The position numbers and the translations under genes are program-made. This document shows, in pieces, positions 9,457 to 18,031 of a stretch of DNA of 64,000 nucleotides. The notes under the pieces are model-generated. The model was not told where the DNA came from. It searched no databases and saw only the letters and a list, made by a program, of their open reading frames with translations. Within the stretch, counting starts at the first letter, position 1. The number at the start of each line of letters is the position of its first letter. Origin of the DNA: Paraburkholderia sp. ZP32-5 (lineage in GTDB: Bacteria > Pseudomonadota > Gammaproteobacteria > Burkholderiales > Burkholderiaceae); NCBI RefSeq assembly GCF_021390495.1, contig NZ_JAJEJP010000002.1, positions 3,061,249-3,125,248 of the forward strand, in the 5' to 3' direction.

Positions 9457-9756
9457 TCAACCGTCGATCAGAAAACGCTCACGATTCTTACCAGCGAGCC
9501 ACGCAGGCGAGCGTCCGCGGCCGCTCCACGTTTCGCCGGTCTTCGGATTGCGGTACTTGGCAACCGATGCCGACGCCGTCTTGTGCTTCGGCTTGCGCGG
9601 GCTGCTCGTGAAACCGAGCTCTTCGGCGGTCAGGTCGTATTCGTCGATTTTCTGTTTGATGTCGGCGATGGCCTGTGCGATTTCCTTCTCGCGGGCCGCT
9701 GCGACTTCCTTATGAAGTTTTTCGAGTTGCGCGGTCAATTGCTTGTAAGAGGCCAT
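9457..9756 (-). CDS. H-NS family nucleoid protein
   Basis: A 99-aa protein starting MASYKQLTAQLEKLHKEVAAAREKE. The N-terminal half is a coiled-coil oligomerisation segment. The C-terminus has the H-NS DNA-binding motif YRNPKTGETWSGRGRSPAWLAG around residues 68-90. Start ATG 9756 has GGGGAG seven nt upstream; the open frame extends further up but with unrelated Cys/Trp-rich sequence. Such proteins silence AT-rich DNA; the AT-rich fimbrial promoter regions in this window would be plausible targets (inference). Confidence 0.95.
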   Translation of the reverse strand: MASYKQLTAQLEKLHKEVAAAREKEIAQAIADIKQKIDEYDLTAEELGFTSSPRKPKHKTASASVAKYRNPKTGETWSGRGRSPAWLAGKNRERFLIDG

Positions 9757-9924
9757 GCCTGTGCTCCCCCATCGATTGGATGAACTGTCACGAACTGCGT
9801 TGTGCGGACAGTACCAGACGAATAATTCACAGCATAGTAAGTCGCACAGCCATATGCACATCATGGTTATCGTGCAGACCGCGCTCAACACGCAATAGAT
9901 ACGACGCTTATGCGAACAGCGCGC

Positions 9925-11124
9925 TCAGTCGTCGATCGCGTCGTAGACGCGGCGTTCGAAGTCGATGGCCATCGGAAAGGGGTCGATCGAGCGGCGCTGG
10001 ATCAGCATCAGGCCGATCAGATCCTCGACGGGATCGGCAAACCAGCTCGTGCCGTACGCGCCCGGCCAGCCGAACGCGCCGCGCGAACGGTAGCCTTGCG
10101 GCAGCTGCCGCGCGGGATCATCGACGATCGACAGGCCGAGGCCGAAACCCTGCCCGGCCCAGATCATTCGTCCGAAAGCCGGAACGCGGCGCTGATCGTG
10201 CGTCAGGAAATTGCTGCGCATCAGATCGACCGAGCGATGCGACAGCAGCCGCGTTTCGCCGACACGTCCACGGCCGAGCAGCAGTTGCGCGAATTGCAGA
10301 TAGTCCCAGGCAGTCGATACGAGCCCGCCGCCGCCGCTCTGGAACCGTTGCGGATTTGCCCAGCGGCTCGCGTCCGGATGATCCTCGACCACGCGCCTCC
10401 ACGTGCCGGGGTCGATGTTGTACGCGGTGGCCAGGCGCCGCAATTGCGCATCCGGCACCCAGAACGCGGTATCGCGCATGCCGAGCGGTTCGAAAATGCG
10501 CGTGCGGAAAAAATCGCCGAGCGGCATGCCGCTCACGCGTTCGATCAGCACGCCGAGCACATCGGTAGCAACGCTATAGTGCCAACGCGAGCCGGGTTCG
10601 AACATCAGCGGCAACGCCGCGATGCGCGCGAGCCACGCGCTGCTGCCGCCATGCGCGTCGAGGCCGTTGAACGCCGCCGCGTAGGCGTCGGCGAGCGGCC
10701 CGGTCGCCGTGAACGAATACGCGAAGCCCGCGCGATGGGTAAGTAGATCGAGCACCGTGATCGGCGCGCGCACTGGATCGGTATCGTCGAGCGGGCCGGC
10801 CGGATCGCGCAGCACGCGCGGCGACGCGAGTTCGGGCAGCCATAGCGAGATCGGCGTGTCGAGCGCGAGACGATCTTCCTCGATCAGCATCATGATCGCG
10901 GCGCTCGTCACCGGCTTCGTCATCGACGCGATACGGAACAGCGTGTCGCGTTCCATCGGCGATTGCCCGGCGTCGTCGCGCAGACCGAGCGGCTCGAAGT
11001 AGCCGATTTCGCCGCGCCGCCACACGAGCGACACCACTCCCGCCACTTCGCCGCGCGCCACGTAGCCCTGCATCGCATTGGTCAACGCTGCCAGCCGGCT
11101 CGCGGCAAGTCCCGCTATCTGCAT
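9925..11124 (-). CDS. Serine hydrolase of the class C beta-lactamase/esterase family
   Basis: A 399-aa beta-lactamase-fold protein. The nucleophile motif SxxK is SMTK (FRIASMTKPVTSAAIM, about residue 67). The second-motif Tyr is in SRWHYSVATDVLGVLIERVSG, and the C-terminal region has AYGTSWFADPVEDLIGLMLIQ. There is no signal peptide, which favours a cytoplasmic esterase (EstB-like) over a resistance enzyme. It is monocistronic; substrate unknown. Confidence 0.88.
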   Translation of the reverse strand: MQIAGLAASRLAALTNAMQGYVARGEVAGVVSLVWRRGEIGYFEPLGLRDDAGQSPMERDTLFRIASMTKPVTSAAIMMLIEEDRLALDTPISLWLPELASPRVLRDPAGPLDDTDPVRAPITVLDLLTHRAGFAYSFTATGPLADAYAAAFNGLDAHGGSSAWLARIAALPLMFEPGSRWHYSVATDVLGVLIERVSGMPLGDFFRTRIFEPLGMRDTAFWVPDAQLRRLATAYNIDPGTWRRVVEDHPDASRWANPQRFQSGGGGLVSTAWDYLQFAQLLLGRGRVGETRLLSHRSVDLMRSNFLTHDQRRVPAFGRMIWAGQGFGLGLSIVDDPARQLPQGYRSRGAFGWPGAYGTSWFADPVEDLIGLMLIQRRSIDPFPMAIDFERRVYDAIDD

Positions 11125-11290
11125 GTTCGTCCTGTGTCAGCAAAAGGAAAATTCGCGCGCCGCTTCGACCGCTTAAGCCGCTTCGGCATTCGCGTCGCCC
11201 GAGGATCGAATACGGATACCCGCGACGAAACCCATCCGCTCGAAGCGTACACGAGGTACTTCCTATATTGCTGACATTCGGTTTCAAGAT

Positions 11291-11494
11291 TCAGGCTTTG
11301 CGCCCTTTCTCCAACTCGCAAAGCGCGGCATTCAGCCGTCGGACACGAGTCGCCTGCGCCGGCACGATAACCGCGCCCGAAACCAGTTCGATGCGGCTGC
11401 GCCAATAAGACAGTGGAATACGGTCTCCCGCTGAAATGTGCGAAATAACCTGCTCCAGATGTTGAATATCTTTTTCCAGCTGCTGATGATTCAT
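11291..11494 (-). CDS. Small conserved-type hypothetical protein (67 aa)
   Basis: A short protein, MNHQQLEKDIQHLEQVISH followed by SAGDRIPLSYWRSRIELVSG, largely helical, with a C-terminal Arg/Leu-rich segment (RVRRLNAALCELEKGRKA). Start ATG 11494 has a good ribosome site, GGGGAAAGCA. Codon usage matches neighbouring genes and there is no signal peptide. I do not recognise a family. Confidence 0.65.
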   Translation of the reverse strand: MNHQQLEKDIQHLEQVISHISAGDRIPLSYWRSRIELVSGAVIVPAQATRVRRLNAALCELEKGRKA

Positions 11495-12056
11495 TGCTTT
11501 CCCCGGATTCTATTGATTAATGTCGAAGCAAAAATCGAAAGCGTGCAGGCGCGGCCGCTGGCAAAAGCCAGCGTCACGCACACCGGGGGCGGAAAAACCT
11601 TCCTGAATATCTGCTGCATCAGAAATAACCGGCAAAACCTGCCTGCCGGGGCTAAATCGCCAACGGTTTAAAAAGACTACTGCGACCAAACTTGGCGTTC
11701 CGTTAGCTTCCGCACTGACCCGGTTCGACATCGAAAACGGTTAGCGATTATCGAACCATGAGCACGACGACAAATAATTACGAACGTGCGACTCAAAGCC
11801 TTCAAAACGCCGTCTCTAAACTCATATGCATGGTAACGGGTTATCGCCCGTCTATTAGGCACAGAGTTTTATGACGGCTATGTGCTTGTCGCAATGACAC
11901 GAGCGTGCGAATCGGACGGATTTTCTGGTTTCGGCAAACGGCGGGCGATGCGGAAAGAATCAAAGCCCGCGCCAGCGATTCGCGGAGAAAAAGGAGAAAA
12001 ATGCCGTTTATTTCATCGGCCCCGCTTAGGCCCCGCCGAGCGCGGAGGCTAAGCGC
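11495..12056. other. Gene-free region
   Basis: About 560 bp of lower GC content between the small protein and the lipoprotein gene. I see no gene, iteron or clear terminator. A 27-codon plus-strand frame at 12001-12084 has a strong AAGGAG site but runs antisense into the lipoprotein 3' end and encodes an Arg/Ala-rich peptide; not called. Confidence 0.5.
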
Positions 12057-12323
12057 TTACTTCGCGGCCGCGCGGCACGCATAGATCAGGTTGAGCGTGC
12101 CGTTTTCAGTCGTCTGCCGCACGACGTCGTAAGCGCCGTTGCAGCCGGCGGCGGCTTGCTGCGAGCACGAGTCGGAGCCGGCCGGGCATTGCACCAGCGT
12201 GGTCGCGCGCCCATCCGGCAGAAACAACGGCGGGCTGCTGCTGCAACCGCTGAGCACCGCGACCGTGCCCGCAGCCAGCATGAAACCCGAGCGGCGCGCG
12301 AAGAAGGAAAGACTGCGTTTCAT
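12057..12323 (-). CDS. Small lipoprotein, function unknown
   Basis: An 88-aa precursor. After MKRSLSFFARRSGFMLAAGTVAVLSGC the lipobox LSGC marks lipidation and signal peptidase II cleavage; Ser at +2 favours sorting to the outer membrane. The mature part has four further Cys (VQCPAGSDSC, GCNGAYDV, YACRAAAK) that could form two disulphides. It lies 121 bp downstream of the sigma-54 regulator on the same strand. Confidence 0.85.
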   Translation of the reverse strand: MKRSLSFFARRSGFMLAAGTVAVLSGCSSSPPLFLPDGRATTLVQCPAGSDSCSQQAAAGCNGAYDVVRQTTENGTLNLIYACRAAAK

Positions 12324-12444
12324 TGGAAGCCCCGATCACGTCTTGTTGTTCGATCTCGCGATTGTGCCACGCGGCAATTGCACTGCGTCACTCGGGGCGA
12401 AGCGCCGGGCCTACGCCACTTGCCGGCTGGCTCGACGCTCCGTT

Positions 12445-13941
12445 TCAGACCGCGATACCGTGCGCGGCGATTTTCTTGTAGAGCGTCGCCCGTCCCATAC
12501 CGATCTGTTTCGCGGTGTCGATCACGCGCCCGCCGTTCGCGCGCAACGCGTCGCTCAGGAAGCGCCTTTCGAACGCAGCCATCGCGTCGCTCCATGAACC
12601 AGGCCCGGCGGTGGCGTCCGTGGTAACCGCGCCGGACGCAGGCGCGGATGGCTCTGCCTGCTCCAGCATCGGCGCGCCGCCAGCTGTTCCGCGCATCCCG
12701 CCGGCACCCTGGCCCGAGCCGATGAACGGCGCGAGCGCCCGGGCGTCGATCCGCTCGCTGTCGGATAGCATCACGGCCCGCTCCAGCGTGTTGCGCAACT
12801 CACGCACGTTGCCCGGCCAGCCGTATCGGCACAGCAGCCTCAACGCATCGTCTTGCAACTCGAAATGGCTACCGTGTGCCTGCGTCGCGAGATCTTCGAG
12901 CATCGCGTATGCGAGTGCCTCGATATCGGACGAACGTTCGCGCAGTGCCGGCGCATGAATCGTCAGCACATTGAGCCGATAGAACAGGTCCGCGCGAAAG
13001 CGGCCGGTCGCGACAAGCTCAGGCAAATCGGCCGAGGTCGCGGCGATGATCCGCACGTCCGCGCGCACGATCCGGTTCGAGCCCAGCGGTTCGAACTCCT
13101 TGTCCTGCAGCACGCGCAACAGTTTGCCCTGCAACGGCAGCGGCATATCGCCGATTTCGTCGAGAAACAGCGTGCCGCCGTTCGCCAGTTCGAACTTGCC
13201 GATCCGGCCTTTGCGATCGGCGCCGGTATAGGCGCCGGGCGCGGCGCCGAAGAATTCGACTTCGAGCAGGGTGTCCGGAATCGCCGCGACGTTGACGGTC
13301 ACGAGCGGCCGGTTCGCGCGCGCCGAGCCGCCGTGGATCGCATGCGCAAGCAGTTCCTTGCCGGTGCCGGTTTCGCCGAGCAGCAGCACCGGCGACTCGA
13401 GTTGTGCCGCGCGGCGCGCCTGGCGCTTCACTTCGAGGCTGGCCGCGCTGGTGCCGACAAAGCTGCCGAACGTATAGCGGGCGCGCCGCGCCTGTGCGAG
13501 CGACTGGCGCGTGGCGATCAGTTCCTGCTGGAGCCGCGAGTAGTGGGAAAACAGCGGCGTGAGCGCCTTCAGTTCGTCGAACAGCGCAAAGCCGACCGCG
13601 CCGACGGTTGCGCCCGCGTCATCCTTCAACGGCAGGCGCGTGACGACGAGCGGTTCGCGATCCGTTTCCATGATGTCGAGCAGGATCGGCTTGCCGGTGT
13701 TCACGACCTCGCGCATCAGGCTGTTCGGGATCACCGCTTCGCAGTCGCGGCCGATCGCCTGCTGCGGATCCGGGAATCCAAAGCGCGCCGCATAGCGCTT
13801 GTTGATCCAGACGACGCGCGCGTCGGCATCGACGATGAAGGTGCCTTCGCTGAAATTCTCAAAGGTGCGAAACAGTGAATCCATCGCACGTCGCAGTACG
13901 TCGCCATAGGCGGCGGGCAGGCCCGCCCAGTCGGTCATCAT
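12445..13941 (-). CDS. PAS-containing sigma-54-dependent transcriptional activator
   Basis: From ATG 13941 (498 aa) the order is: an N-terminal PAS sensor (FENFSEGTFIVDADARVVWINKRYAARFGF), a linker helix, the AAA+ domain and a Fis-type HTH. AAA+ motifs are LLLGETGTGKELLAHAIH (Walker A), GAAPGAYTGADRKGRIG (the GAFTGA sigma-54 loop, here GAYTGA), GGTLFLDEIGDMPL (Walker B) and the R-finger region RADLFYRLNVLTI. The HTH is GGRVIDTAKQIGMGRATLYK. It is divergent from a GntP permease whose upstream region holds a sigma-54 promoter and an inverted repeat. The pairing resembles the Pseudomonas HbcR/GntP 3-hydroxybutyrate system (recalled analogy); the ligand is otherwise unknown. Confidence 0.95.
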   Translation of the reverse strand: MMTDWAGLPAAYGDVLRRAMDSLFRTFENFSEGTFIVDADARVVWINKRYAARFGFPDPQQAIGRDCEAVIPNSLMREVVNTGKPILLDIMETDREPLVVTRLPLKDDAGATVGAVGFALFDELKALTPLFSHYSRLQQELIATRQSLAQARRARYTFGSFVGTSAASLEVKRQARRAAQLESPVLLLGETGTGKELLAHAIHGGSARANRPLVTVNVAAIPDTLLEVEFFGAAPGAYTGADRKGRIGKFELANGGTLFLDEIGDMPLPLQGKLLRVLQDKEFEPLGSNRIVRADVRIIAATSADLPELVATGRFRADLFYRLNVLTIHAPALRERSSDIEALAYAMLEDLATQAHGSHFELQDDALRLLCRYGWPGNVRELRNTLERAVMLSDSERIDARALAPFIGSGQGAGGMRGTAGGAPMLEQAEPSAPASGAVTTDATAGPGSWSDAMAAFERRFLSDALRANGGRVIDTAKQIGMGRATLYKKIAAHGIAV

Positions 13942-14000
13942 GCTGTCGCTGTCTCCGGGGTATGGTTTTGATTGGGTTAGTCTCTCTTTATGGACGCAAT

Positions 14001-14093
14001 TATCTCCAAATGGAGACAAGCCACAAGCTTTATCCATCAATGAGTTAGCGGCTTCGGCCTACCTTCGGCCGAATAAAATCCCGATCTGGAGAC
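14001..14093. promoter_or_regulatory. Candidate upstream activator sites of the sigma-54 regulator
   Basis: A perfect inverted repeat TCTCCAAATGGAGA lies at 14001-14014, and a half-site TCTGGAGAC at 14085-14093. Between them is a separate perfect 7-bp inverted repeat (TTCGGCC 14053-14059 with GGCCGAA 14067-14073). The first site is about 170-180 bp upstream of the -24 element, a normal distance for an enhancer-bound activator. Confidence 0.6.
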
Positions 14094-14180
14094 GTTTGAG
14101 TACAATCGGCCGAGTCGTCTTTCGGCGCCGATGCGCGTTGCGGGCTTGCCCGGCGGGCTTCGTGACCGACATCGCCGGTA

Positions 14181-14196
14181 TGGCATGGAACCTGCG
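14181..14196 (+). promoter_or_regulatory. Sigma-54 promoter (-24/-12) of the GntP gene
   Basis: TGGCATGGAACCTGCG fits the consensus TGGCAC-N5-TTGCA, with the invariant GG and GC pairs spaced correctly. Transcription would begin near 14207, leaving a leader of about 65 nt before the permease ATG. The adjacent divergent gene encodes a sigma-54 activator. Confidence 0.8.
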
Positions 14197-14273
14197 TTCC
14201 GTGCGCGCCGCGCGCCGTCATCGCATCGTCGGGACCGCGTACATGTAGCGAACAACCAAGCTCTGGAGACTCA

Positions 14274-15674
14274 ATGTCCTTTGTCATCGTCCTCGCCGCG
14301 CTGGCGTTTCTGATGTTCGCCGCGTATCGCGGCTACAGCGTCATCCTGTTCGCGCCGATCGCGGCGCTCGCCGCCGTCCTGCTGACCGAACCCGCCGCCG
14401 TCGCGCCGGTTTTCACCAGCATCTTCATGGACAAGATGGTCGGCTTCGTCAAACTCTATTTCCCGGTGTTCCTGCTCGGCGCGGTATTCGGCAAGGTCAT
14501 CGAACTGTCGGGCTTTTCGGAATCGATCGTGGCCGCGGCGATCCGCTATATCGGCCGCTCGCGCGCGAATGCGGTGATCGTTGCCGTGTGCGCGCTGCTC
14601 ACCTACGGCGGCGTGTCGCTGTTCGTCGTCGTGTTCGCGGTCTACCCGTTCGCGGCCGAACTGTATCGGCAGAGCAATATTCCGAAGCGGCTGATGCCCG
14701 GCGCGATCGCGCTCGGCGCCTTCTCATTCACGATGGATTCGCTGCCGGGCACGCCGCAGATCCAGAACATCATTCCGACCACGTTCTTCAAGACGACCTC
14801 GTGGGCCGCACCGACACTCGGTGTGATCGGCTCGCTGTTCATCATCGTGGTCGGCCTCACGTATCTGGAATGGCGCCGCCGCGCCGCAATGGCAACCGGC
14901 GAGGGCTACGGCACCGATCTCGTCAACGAGCCGGAACGCGTCGAAGCGAAGCAGTTGCCGCATCCGCTGCTGGCGGTTGCGCCGCTCATCGTCGTTGGCG
15001 TCGCGAACTTCCTGCTGACGCAATGGATTCCCACCTGGTACGGCCCGACCTACACGATCACGCCGGATATCCTGCCGGGCCTGCATGCGCCGGTCGAAAC
15101 GACCGTCAAGGCGGTGGTCGCGATCTGGGCGGTGCAAGGCGCACTGCTGCTCGGCATCGTCATGGTGATCGTGACCGCGTTCGGCCGTGTCAGCCAGCGC
15201 TTCGCGGTGGGCACCAAGGCGGCGGTGGCGGGCGCGCTGCTGGCGTCGCTGAACACCGCGTCGGAATATGGCTTTGGCGGCGTGATCGCGGCGCTGCCGG
15301 GCTTTCTGGTGGTCGGCAATGCGCTGAAAAGCATTCCGAATCCGCTCGTCAACGCCGCCGTGTCGGTCAGCACGCTTGCAGGTATTACCGGTTCGGCGTC
15401 GGGCGGCATGAGCATCGCGCTTGCGGCGATGTCGGATCTGTTCATCAAGGCCGCGGAAGCCGCGCATATTCCGCTGGAAGTGCTGCATCGCGTGGTCGCG
15501 ATGGCAAGCGGCGGCATGGATACGCTGCCGCACAACGGCGCGGTCATCACGTTGCTGGCGGTGACGGGGCTCACGCATCGGCAGTCGTATCGCGACATCT
15601 TCGCGGTCACGGTGATCAAGACGATGGCGGTGTTTTTCGTGATCGCCGTGTATTACGCGACGGGCCTGGTATAA
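14274..15674 (+). CDS. GntP-family organic-acid permease
   Basis: A 466-aa inner-membrane permease with about 12 hydrophobic segments. It starts MSFVIVLAALAFLMFAAYRGYS and has the GntP-type LYFPVFLLGAVFGKVIELSGFS and SFTMDSLPGTPQIQNIIPT signatures, plus GITGSASGGMSIAL and GMDTLPHNGAVITLLAVTGL near the end. GntP-family members take up gluconate or hydroxy acids by proton symport. With a divergent PAS/sigma-54 activator the likely substrate is a small hydroxy or keto acid, possibly 3-hydroxybutyrate (inference). Ribosome site CTCTGGAGACTC precedes ATG. Confidence 0.93.
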   Translation: MSFVIVLAALAFLMFAAYRGYSVILFAPIAALAAVLLTEPAAVAPVFTSIFMDKMVGFVKLYFPVFLLGAVFGKVIELSGFSESIVAAAIRYIGRSRANAVIVAVCALLTYGGVSLFVVVFAVYPFAAELYRQSNIPKRLMPGAIALGAFSFTMDSLPGTPQIQNIIPTTFFKTTSWAAPTLGVIGSLFIIVVGLTYLEWRRRAAMATGEGYGTDLVNEPERVEAKQLPHPLLAVAPLIVVGVANFLLTQWIPTWYGPTYTITPDILPGLHAPVETTVKAVVAIWAVQGALLLGIVMVIVTAFGRVSQRFAVGTKAAVAGALLASLNTASEYGFGGVIAALPGFLVVGNALKSIPNPLVNAAVSVSTLAGITGSASGGMSIALAAMSDLFIKAAEAAHIPLEVLHRVVAMASGGMDTLPHNGAVITLLAVTGLTHRQSYRDIFAVTVIKTMAVFFVIAVYYATGLV

Positions 15675-15877
15675 GCGTGGCGCGCGCGCCACGCGGTTTC
15701 AGCTGACCGCATCCGCGTGAGCCCCGCCTGACGCCATGCGCAGGCGGCCGAAGCGCTTTGTTCTGACAGATCGGCATTACTCCCACCTCGACAACGCGCG
15801 ATCGAAGCAAGACGATGGAAACCGTCAGCGCCCAACGTTGCAAGGGCAGGCTGACCCGAGTAACAACGGCGTTTAAC

Positions 15878-15908
15878 GGCCCGTCCCGATCCGGACGGGC
15901 CATTTTTT
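15878..15908 (+). terminator. Strong intrinsic terminator
   Basis: Perfect 9-bp stem GGCCCGTCC (15878-15886) / GGACGGGCC (15893-15901) with a CGATCC loop, followed by ATTTTTTG. It is oriented to end plus-strand transcription about 200 nt after the GntP stop, so it either ends an unusually long 3' UTR or a separate short RNA. Confidence 0.88.
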
Positions 15909-15940
15909 GCGTGCGTACGGTGATTGTGGCGATCCAGTCT

Positions 15941-15957
15941 GGTGAGGAAGTTCGGGA
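15941..15957 (+). repeat. Single iteron-like 17-mer
   Basis: GGTGAGGAAGTTCGGGA, matching the window-wide repeat, 33 nt after the terminator. The rest of the gene-free interval 15675-16288 shows no gene I can support. Confidence 0.8.
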
Positions 15958-16288
15958 GCCGACCTGCAACGGCACACGCGGATCCACCGGATGACGGCGA
16001 ACCATGATGGGCCGCAGAAGCCCATGTTTCTTACCTCGCCCGTGCGTCACCGGCGTGACAACCGGAAACGGGGGGCGGCCCGCGAGGGGCACGAAAAATG
16101 CATTCGTGGTCGCAGGGAGTCGCGTTAAACTGATCGTCGCGCTGCGGAGCCGGCGATAGCCACCGCACCACGGTGGAGCAAAGCGCGGCGGCATGGAATC
16201 AAACGCAGCATGGCATCACGGCGCGGCAGACGGCGCGCCTTGCTGCCCGTACAATGGTTCGATCAACAACGGAAGAAGGACAACCTCG

Positions 16289-16540
16289 ATGCGCATTACC
16301 GGGTCCTCCGGGTCAATGGCCCTGCTCACCGAATCCGACGAAGCAACCGGGCGCGAACTGCGCTCGCTGCGGCTCGAATCGTCAGAAGACGGCAAAGCCA
16401 TCCTGCTGATCGAAGTCGATGAGCGCAAACCGGGCATACACCGCGAAGTGCGCTACGAAATCACGCCGGCCGAGCTGATCGCCGCTATCCGCGCGCACGG
16501 CGCCGAGTTGCCCGGCGAGCAGCACAACCATCGTTCCTGA
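16289..16540 (+). CDS. Small conserved-type hypothetical protein (83 aa)
   Basis: From ATG 16289 (GAAGGACAACCTCG upstream) the product is MRITGSSGSMALLTESDEAT followed by GRELRSLRLESSEDGKAILL and a C-terminus with EVRYEITPAELIAAIRAHG. It is acidic with no membrane segment. An upstream in-frame extension to 16193 is possible but His/Ala/Gly-rich. No family recognised; codon use is typical for the region. Confidence 0.65.
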   Translation: MRITGSSGSMALLTESDEATGRELRSLRLESSEDGKAILLIEVDERKPGIHREVRYEITPAELIAAIRAHGAELPGEQHNHRS

Positions 16541-16920
16541 CATCCGCAGCGCGTCGGCATAAGTGCCGCACGCGCTGCTCCGTCTCTCCCGTGAGCCAGG
16601 CCGCGCATCGAAGCAGATGCCGGGCATTGTTTCGCGCCAGTTTCGCTCGCGCGTCGGTTGACGCTCCTTTTTTCCGCGTACGCCGCCAATTCGGGCGTTT
16701 CTACCGCATTTAGCGCGCGCCGCCGCATTCATTGCCGAACGGGCGTTCACCGAACTGGACGTGCCGCGCTCGCGGTTTCCCCGTGCCTGTCGCGCGAATC
16801 GCTGAGGGCGGCAACAGTGTTTTCAAGCCGTTTGCACGTCTCGAAAATACGTCCATAATCCTTGCATTCCCTTTGCGATCCTCACCGCGCTGCGCCCGCA
16901 AGGGCCGCGGATGTAAAACG
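16541..16920. other. Gene-free region
   Basis: About 380 bp before the DedA-rhodanese gene. The open frame leading into that gene lacks a good earlier start. No repeat of the 17-bp family, operator or terminator was found. Confidence 0.45.
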
Positions 16921-17913
16921 ATGCTACATGACCTCGTCGAGCAATATGGGCCAGCGCTCGTCTTCGTCAACGTACTGGCCGCCGCCCTCGGCCTGCCGGT
17001 GCCGGCGATGCCGTCGCTCGTGCTGTTCGGCGCGATGGCCGCAATGCACCCCGGCTCAGTCGGCACGCAGTTGATGCCGGTGCTCGTGCTGGCAATCTTC
17101 GCCACGCTGCTGGGCGACAGCGCGTGGTATCTCGCCGGCCGCATCTACGGCGGCAATACGCTGAAGACGATCTGCCGGTTATCGCTGTCGCGTGACACCT
17201 GCGTGAAGAAAACCGAACGCTTTTTCGGCCGCTGGGGCGTGCGCGTGCTGGCCATCGCGAAGTTCGTGCCGGGCCTGTCGATCGTGTCGATTCCGATGGC
17301 GGGCGCGATGGGCACGCGCTACCGCACCTTCCTCACCTACGATGGCGTCGGCGCCGCGCTGTGGTCGGGCACCGGGCTCATCATCGGCGCGCTGTTCTCG
17401 CGGCAGATCGACATGCTGTTCGCGGTCGCCGGGCGGCTCGGTCGTACGGCCGCGCTCGTCGTCGTCGCGCTGCTGCTGTTGTACGCGGCGTACCGGTGGA
17501 TCCGGCGCCGTCAGTTGATCGCGAAGCTCGCGTCCGCGCGCATCGAGGTCGACGAACTCGCGAAGCTGTTCACGGCCGGCAAACCGCCGGTCGTGTTCGA
17601 TATCCGTTCGGACGAAAAGCGCAAGCTCGATCCGTTCGTCATCCCAGGCGCGCAGTTCGCCGACGAACGGCAACTCGGCGACATCGTCTCCACCTATTCG
17701 CACGATCAGAAACTCGTCATCTATTGTTCCTGCCCGAACGAGATTTCCGCGGCATGGATGGCGAAGCAGCTGAACGAGGCCGGTTTCTCCGACGTGCTGC
17801 CGCTGCGCGGCGGCATGGAAGCGTGGCGCGATTCGGGCAAACCGGTCGACACGCTGCCCGATGCGCCGCCGCCGGAAGTCGCGGTCGACGACGTCGCGCC
17901 CAAAGCCGTCTAG
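16921..17913 (+). CDS. DedA-family membrane protein fused to a rhodanese domain
   Basis: A 330-aa two-part protein. Residues 1-190 are a DedA/VTT membrane domain (LVFVNVLAAALGLPVPAMPS, LLGDSAWYLAGRIYGG, the diagnostic FFGRWGVRVLAIAKFVPGLS and PMAGAMGTRYRTFLTYD). After a basic turn (YRWIRRRQL, about 191-199) a cytoplasmic rhodanese domain follows (VFDIRSDEKRKLDP, VIYCSCPNEISAAWMAKQL, LRGGMEAWRDSG). The rhodanese loop starts with Cys269 and has a second Cys271. DedA proteins act in lipid/undecaprenyl-phosphate recycling and proton homeostasis; the rhodanese suggests a sulfur-carrier or redox input. Single gene on the plus strand with a weak ribosome site. Confidence 0.93.
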   Translation: MLHDLVEQYGPALVFVNVLAAALGLPVPAMPSLVLFGAMAAMHPGSVGTQLMPVLVLAIFATLLGDSAWYLAGRIYGGNTLKTICRLSLSRDTCVKKTERFFGRWGVRVLAIAKFVPGLSIVSIPMAGAMGTRYRTFLTYDGVGAALWSGTGLIIGALFSRQIDMLFAVAGRLGRTAALVVVALLLLYAAYRWIRRRQLIAKLASARIEVDELAKLFTAGKPPVVFDIRSDEKRKLDPFVIPGAQFADERQLGDIVSTYSHDQKLVIYCSCPNEISAAWMAKQLNEAGFSDVLPLRGGMEAWRDSGKPVDTLPDAPPPEVAVDDVAPKAV

Positions 17914-18031
17914 CGCCGCGCCGGCGCCTTGATTGGGCGCCCGCCCCATCCGAAGCGCGCAGCGTTGGCCGCCCCAGCGCGCGGCCTCGTCTCCCGTTTA
18001 ATCTGGCAATGAACATCGAAGGAGCGGTTCA

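Noticed and set aside
12001..12084. 27-codon ORF with strong AAGGAG site
   Set aside because: Runs antisense into the lipoprotein gene, encodes an Arg/Ala-rich peptide and has no supporting context; coincidence more likely.
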